This document shows, piece by piece, positions 5,829-8,313 of a DNA stretch of 8,313 nucleotides (within the stretch, counting starts at the first letter, position 1; each line of letters starts with the position of its first letter). The position numbers and the translations under genes are program-made. This stretch comes from an uncultured Verrucomicrobiales bacterium. GTDB lineage: Bacteria; Verrucomicrobiota; Verrucomicrobiia; Verrucomicrobiales; Akkermansiaceae. Where the stretch lies: the NCBI GenBank assembly GCA_937885815.1, contig CALABM010000252.1:1-8313 (forward strand). The letters are read 5' to 3'. The notes beneath the pieces are model-generated. The model did no database searches. It was not told where the DNA came from and was given only the letters and a program-made list of their open reading frames with translations.

Positions 5829-6263
5829 ATGCCATGGAACATCAAAAGTAGTAATCAAATGAGAAGCGAGTTCATAAAACTTGTAAGTCAGCCGGAGATT
5901 TCTATGGCTGAAGCGTGCCGGTCATTTAATATCAGTCGAAAAACAGGATATAAATGGCTCAGAAGGTATGAAAAAGATGGCGATTCGGGGTTGATGGATC
6001 AAAGCCGGAGGCCTGTAAATCAACCAACTAAACTATCTGAGAAGGTACTATTACGCATAGTCAGCGTTCGAGTTGCCCACAAGCATTGGGGAGCAGATAA
6101 AATACGTGCAATTTTGAAAAGAGAACACATTTCACCTCTGCCCGGGCGCACGACTATTCATCGAGTATTGAGGCAGGCTGGCCTTATCAACCTGCGCCGT
6201 AAGCTCATACCCAGACTTGATAATTTGCGTCTTGTGCAAGATGGGGGGATGACCTGCAAGTAA
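5829..6263 (+). pseudogene. IS481 transposase, N-terminal fragment
   Basis: A 144-codon frame from ATG 5829. Residues about 15-45 form a helix-turn-helix typical of the family (ISMAEACRSFNISRKTGYKWLRRYEKDG), followed by a basic GLMDQSRRP segment and a second DNA-binding region (HWGADKIRAILKRE, TTIHRVLRQAG). It binds the IS ends. The frame is lost at the G6 run 6243-6248: reading ends in DGGMTCK and a stop, while slipping back one base continues as DDLQVNDEWTIDFKG, the start of the catalytic domain. Confidence 0.8.
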
Positions 6264-6805
6264 ATGATGAATGGACAATCGATTTTAAGGGGTGGTGGAG
6301 GTCAAAAGATGGGGAAAGAAAGTGTTACCCTTTGACAATACGAGACGCAAAAAGCCGTTTTATCTTAGGGGTAACACTCCTTCCTGACTCAAAGGAAGAG
6401 AGCGTACGGCAAGCCATGATAAAGGTATTTGAGCGTTACGGATTGCCAAAATCAATACGAAGTGATAATGGCTCGCCGTTTGCATGTACTCAGGCATTGC
6501 TTGGGTTGAGCAAGCTGTCCGCATGGTGGATTAGGCTGGGCATAGAGCCTAATCGTGGTCGTGTGGGGTGTCCCCAAGATAATGGAGCCCATGAGCGGAT
6601 GCACAAGGATATGAAAAGTGAATTGCAGGCAGAAAGGGCAGATACTCAAACAGAGATGGATGAATGGGTGCATGAGTTTAATACCATACGACCGCATCAG
6701 GCATTGAACGGGGACACTCCAGCTCAACACTACCGAAAAAGCCCCCGGTCTATACAAACAGCCTTGTGGACTATGACTATGGTAATATGCAAACAAGAAA
6801 GATAG
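6248..6805 (+). pseudogene. IS481 transposase, catalytic core fragment
   Basis: This frame carries the RNase H-like DDE domain. The first Asp is in EWTIDFKGWW (codon 6281), the second in IRSDNGSPF and the Glu in CPQDNGAHERMHKDMK, all with family-typical spacing and context (PLTIRDAKSRFILG before, FNTIRPHQALNGDTPAQHYRKSP after). The catalytic triad is therefore intact. It has no proper start and depends on the -1 change at 6243-6248. After YRKSP the reading drifts into non-family sequence (SIQTALWTMTM) and stops at 6803-6805, because a second -1 change occurs at the C5 run 6742-6746. Confidence 0.8.
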
Positions 6806-7044
6806 ACAAGCATGGTGACCTGAAATGGCACAGCATGGACTACTTCCTCTCGGAGGCGTTGAGAGGGGAAAGAATAGGGCTTAAAAGCATAGGCAAGAGG
6901 CGATATGAAGCATGGTTTTGCGAACACCTACTAGGCATCATAGATGAGGAAGCTGAAACATTTACGCCTCAATTAGCACAAGGCTGCAGACAGAGAATCA
7001 TCCATGCCAGGCGTAAACAAAAAGCCTACATCAAAGAGTTTTAA
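6748..7044 (+). pseudogene. IS481 transposase, C-terminal fragment
   Basis: In the third frame the sequence continues PVYTNSLVDYDYGNMQTRKIDKHGDLKWHS and ends at TAA 7042-7044. It matches the small beta-rich C-terminal domain of long IS481 transposases, where a 'G-i-W-sEALrGErVGl' block is followed by 'WFg-LLGiIDE': here LKWHSMDYFLSEALRGERIGL and AWFCEHLLGIIDEEAETF. It has no independent start of its own; GTG 6766 would fall inside the domain. Joined to the two preceding fragments it completes a protein of about 400 residues. Confidence 0.75.
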
Positions 7045-7067
7045 CGCCGTTACTCCCCATCGGCGCT

Positions 7068-7137
7068 CCGCGCGTCGGCTTTGCACCTCCGCACCTCGCC
7101 CTACGGGCTCGTGCTACGGCACAAAGCCGACGCGCGG
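7068..7137. repeat. Composite nested palindrome, element 2
   Basis: CCGCGCGTCGGCTTTG (7068-7083) and its perfect inverse (7122-7137) form a 16-bp GC-rich stem. Inside it, CCG/CGG, GCAC/GTGC (7091-7094 with 7111-7114) and GCCC-TAC-GGGC (7098-7108) stack with small bulges, so nearly all 70 bases can pair. It starts 23 bases after the transposase stop and lies inside the right end of the IS. It lacks a T-run. It may block read-through or protect the mRNA 3' end, or it may be an independent repeat unit. Confidence 0.75.
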
Positions 7138-7185
7138 CACATTAGACTTGCATCATAGCAAATATAATGATACAAAACTTACGCG

Positions 7186-7229
7186 CAAAAGTGTAACCTA
7201 TGTAGTTGAACTAAAGTGTTACCCATGTG
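7186..7229 (-). repeat. Right end of the IS481 element: two motif copies
   Basis: CAAAAGTGTAACCTATGT (7186-7203) is the exact inverse of 5786-5803, and GTGTTACCCATGTG (7216-7229) is the inverse of 5762-5775 with one mismatch. The two copies are 25 bases apart. They are the likely transposase-binding end. Confidence 0.7.
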
Positions 7230-7338
7230 AGTGGCGCGCCTCGACCTCTACCACACCCCCCATTTTGCCCGTCAGTCGCTGACAGCCCCTCTCGATATGC
7301 CTGTAGAAGAATACCCGGTTGATTAAAAAACTACCAAG

Positions 7339-7632
7339 ATGAATCAAAAGAAGCTCAAATACAGTCGTCCTATGACGAAGCGCGAGCGATTCGCTCTTCG
7401 CCGCCGTCTTATGGAGGAGGAAGAAGGCGCTCGCCGCCTGGAAGAAGCGAAGGCTGCCTACCTCGAGAGCATACGCCAACGCGCTCTCAGCGTGCAGAAC
7501 AACGCGGAGGTACGCGCCCTGTGCCAAGAAGTGTGGAGTAAACGGCATTATTGCTCCGCTGCTATCAGCTTGACTGATAGTATTCTGAAAGAGCGCAGGG
7601 AGAAAAAAGAACTACCTATGACATGGCCATGA
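7339..7632 (+). CDS. Small charged coiled-coil protein, unknown function
   Basis: A 97-aa protein from ATG 7339, very rich in Arg, Lys and Glu. Residues about 13-52 (KRERFALRRRLMEEEEGARRLEEAKAAYLESI) have the charge pattern of a long helix or coiled coil. A second helical part follows (EVRALCQEVW) and a basic end (ILKERREKKELP). There is no signal peptide or membrane helix. ATG 7372 is an alternative start; neither has a clear Shine-Dalgarno. The GC-rich codon use over the whole length supports coding. It sits just right of the IS, and I do not recognise it. A nucleic-acid-binding or accessory mobile-element role would be a guess from charge alone. Confidence 0.6.
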   Translation: MNQKKLKYSRPMTKRERFALRRRLMEEEEGARRLEEAKAAYLESIRQRALSVQNNAEVRALCQEVWSKRHYCSAAISLTDSILKERREKKELPMTWP

Positions 7633-7749
7633 CGCGGGCACTTACTGATTCGTGTTGATAGGGAAGGAATTAGTCTGTGTGTCTTTTTCGATTAAAATCA
7701 TTGATTTTCTGGCTATTACCTGCAAAAACAACAAAAACTGAGGTGAGTC

Positions 7750-7998
7750 ATGTGCCCTCTGACCAAAGGGCACATGAACTGTCTGTTAATAGAAGCCCCG
7801 GAAGCCGGCCAGAGAGCGGCTATTATCTATTCCATGGTGGAGGAATGCAAGCGCACAGGAACAGATTTTTATCTCTGGCTCACGGAAGTCCTGCGGAAGC
7901 GGCCGACTTACCGGACCTCAGAGGGATATCTGAACTTGCTTCCCGGAATGCTGAAACTTGAGTCACCTGCCCAGAACGGCCGAAAGGTCACGCTTTGA
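7750..7998 (+). pseudogene. 3' remnant of an IS66-family transposase (tnpC)
   Basis: The 82-codon frame matches the short C-terminal domain of IS66 transposases. In that domain 'NWLFiG-pdAGqRsAiIYSlv-sC-r-GidP--yLtdVL-rlP' is followed by 'LLP'. Here it reads HMNCLLIEAPEAGQRAAIIYSMVEECKRTGTDFYLWLTEVLRKRP and, later, LNLLPGML. The catalytic domain is absent: an in-frame stop at 7744-7746 precedes the ATG, and nothing recognisable as IS66 lies upstream. AGGTGA just before ATG 7750 looks like a ribosome binding site, so a fragment could be translated, but it would not be a transposase. It marks an older IS66 insertion or deletion scar. Confidence 0.65.
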
Positions 7999-8093
7999 GC
8001 ATGGCGTCAACAAGGCTTTTGCTTGAGTGCTTACGAAAAAAAATCAGATTTTGCTCAAATTATAATTGACTCGATTCAGGCCGGGGCCCCTTC

Positions 8094-8313
8094 CTACCCT
8101 TGCAGCCCTGTTTTTGCGCTCCGGGGCAATCCGGCACCTTGCCAGAAGGCTTCGGCATCCTTGCGCCGGGCGGGTACCATGTAGCGAGAACGCAGCAGCG
8201 AGGTATCGCGGTGGCCCATCTCCAGTTGCAGCTCCGGGAGATTCCGGAACATGGCGGCGTGATACGTGGCGAAGGGGTGGCGGCACACATCCGGTACCCA
8301 GTGGCGGAACCCG
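8094..8313 (-). CDS. Tyrosine recombinase/integrase, C-terminal end (partial)
   Basis: The minus-strand frame enters from the right edge (first whole codon 8312-8310) and ends at TAG 8096-8094. It carries the last catalytic boxes of a phage-type integrase: CRHPFATYHAAMFRNLPELQLEMGHRDTSLLRSRYM. These include the box II Arg, the GH of the next box and the Tyr nucleophile in SRYM, followed by a short tail (DAEAFWQGAG). The residue three before the Arg, usually His in HxLR, is Asp here (PDVCRH). Such enzymes integrate or excise elements at att sites. The N-terminal and core-binding parts lie outside the window, so I cannot judge whether the gene is intact. Convergent with the IS66 remnant, it suggests that the right side belongs to an integrative element. 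Confidence 0.8.
   Translation of the reverse strand, partial: GFRHWVPDVCRHPFATYHAAMFRNLPELQLEMGHRDTSLLRSRYMVPARRKDAEAFWQGAGLPRSAKTGLQG

Larger units (their letters stand above)
5762..7229 (+). mobile_element. IS481-family insertion sequence, about 1.47 kb, probably defective
   Basis: The boundaries are set by the outer inverted motifs at 5762-5775 and 7216-7229, with a second perfect 18-bp inverted pair just inside (5786-5803 and 7186-7203). Between them lies one DDE transposase gene of the long (about 400 aa) IS481 type, in three frames on the plus strand, followed by a large palindrome. Size, gene content and ends agree with the family. I found no convincing target-site duplication beside either end, so the exact termini may differ by a few bases. 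With the transposase as read here, this copy could move only if supplied in trans or if the frameshifts are sequencing errors. Confidence 0.8.

Noticed and set aside
6243..6248. Programmed -1 frameshifting in the IS481 transposase at GAT-GGG-GGG
   Set aside because: The heptamer T-GGG-GGG is not a canonical slippery site, the second break at C5 has none in phase, and IS481 transposases as I know them are single uninterrupted genes. Decay or sequencing error fits better.
7163..7168. TATAAT in the IS right end as an outward promoter for the small charged protein
   Set aside because: No acceptable -35 box lies 16-18 bases upstream, and the site is about 170 bases from the start codon.
5753..7240. 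Target-site duplication flanking the IS481 element
   Set aside because: I compared the bases just outside both candidate boundaries and found no matching direct repeat of 4 bases or more.
7999..8093. tRNA or att core between the IS66 remnant and the integrase
   Set aside because: No cloverleaf or tRNA-like arm is visible, and there is no repeat partner within the window to define an att site.

Overview
The window looks like an accessory, mobile-element-rich stretch of a gut-type bacterium. My best guess is a Verrucomicrobiota member of the Akkermansia kind. This rests on the ankyrin units of the 'LLLAxPGIDVN' type, a tyrosine integrase tail with 'YHAAMFRNLPELQLEMGH', moderate GC, and sigma70-like promoters with few strong Shine-Dalgarno sequences. 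The assignment is tentative because no marker gene is present.

Layout, left to right. (1) 1-1782, plus strand: the last codons of an upstream gene, a predicted lipoprotein (147-860) and an unrecognised 271-aa protein with a GTG start (967-1782). (2) 1838-3958, minus strand: a large convergent gene (1871-3904, 677 aa). It has an N-terminal PIN nuclease domain, a probable degenerate second PIN-like region, and two diverged copies of a helical module carrying YCF[D/E]NWF, separated by Pro/Gln-rich linkers. This is the most distinctive gene here. (3) 3959-5034: a patchy intergenic zone with a good promoter, a small three-helix membrane protein (4340-4684), a composite palindrome, and an open frame that reads like the orphaned 3' end of a gene (4876-5034, minus). 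(4) 5027-5673, minus: an ankyrin-repeat protein split by a -1 frameshift exactly at an A-AAA-AAG slippery heptamer. (5) About 5731-7229: an IS481-family insertion sequence with inverted, internally repeated ends. Its roughly 400-aa DDE transposase is broken into three frames by two further -1 shifts, each at a homopolymer. A 16-bp-stem palindrome lies between the transposase end and the right end. (6) 7339-8313: a small charged coiled-coil protein, a 3' remnant of an IS66 transposase, and the C-terminal end of a tyrosine recombinase that enters from the right on the minus strand.

The window shows no clear operon. The points most worth following up are the multi-domain PIN protein, the ankyrin frameshift (programmed, mutational or a sequencing error), the shared direction of all three frameshifts, and the two composite palindromes with similar GCCC-TA-GGGC cores. 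I see no CRISPR array, tRNA, rRNA or recognised defence system.
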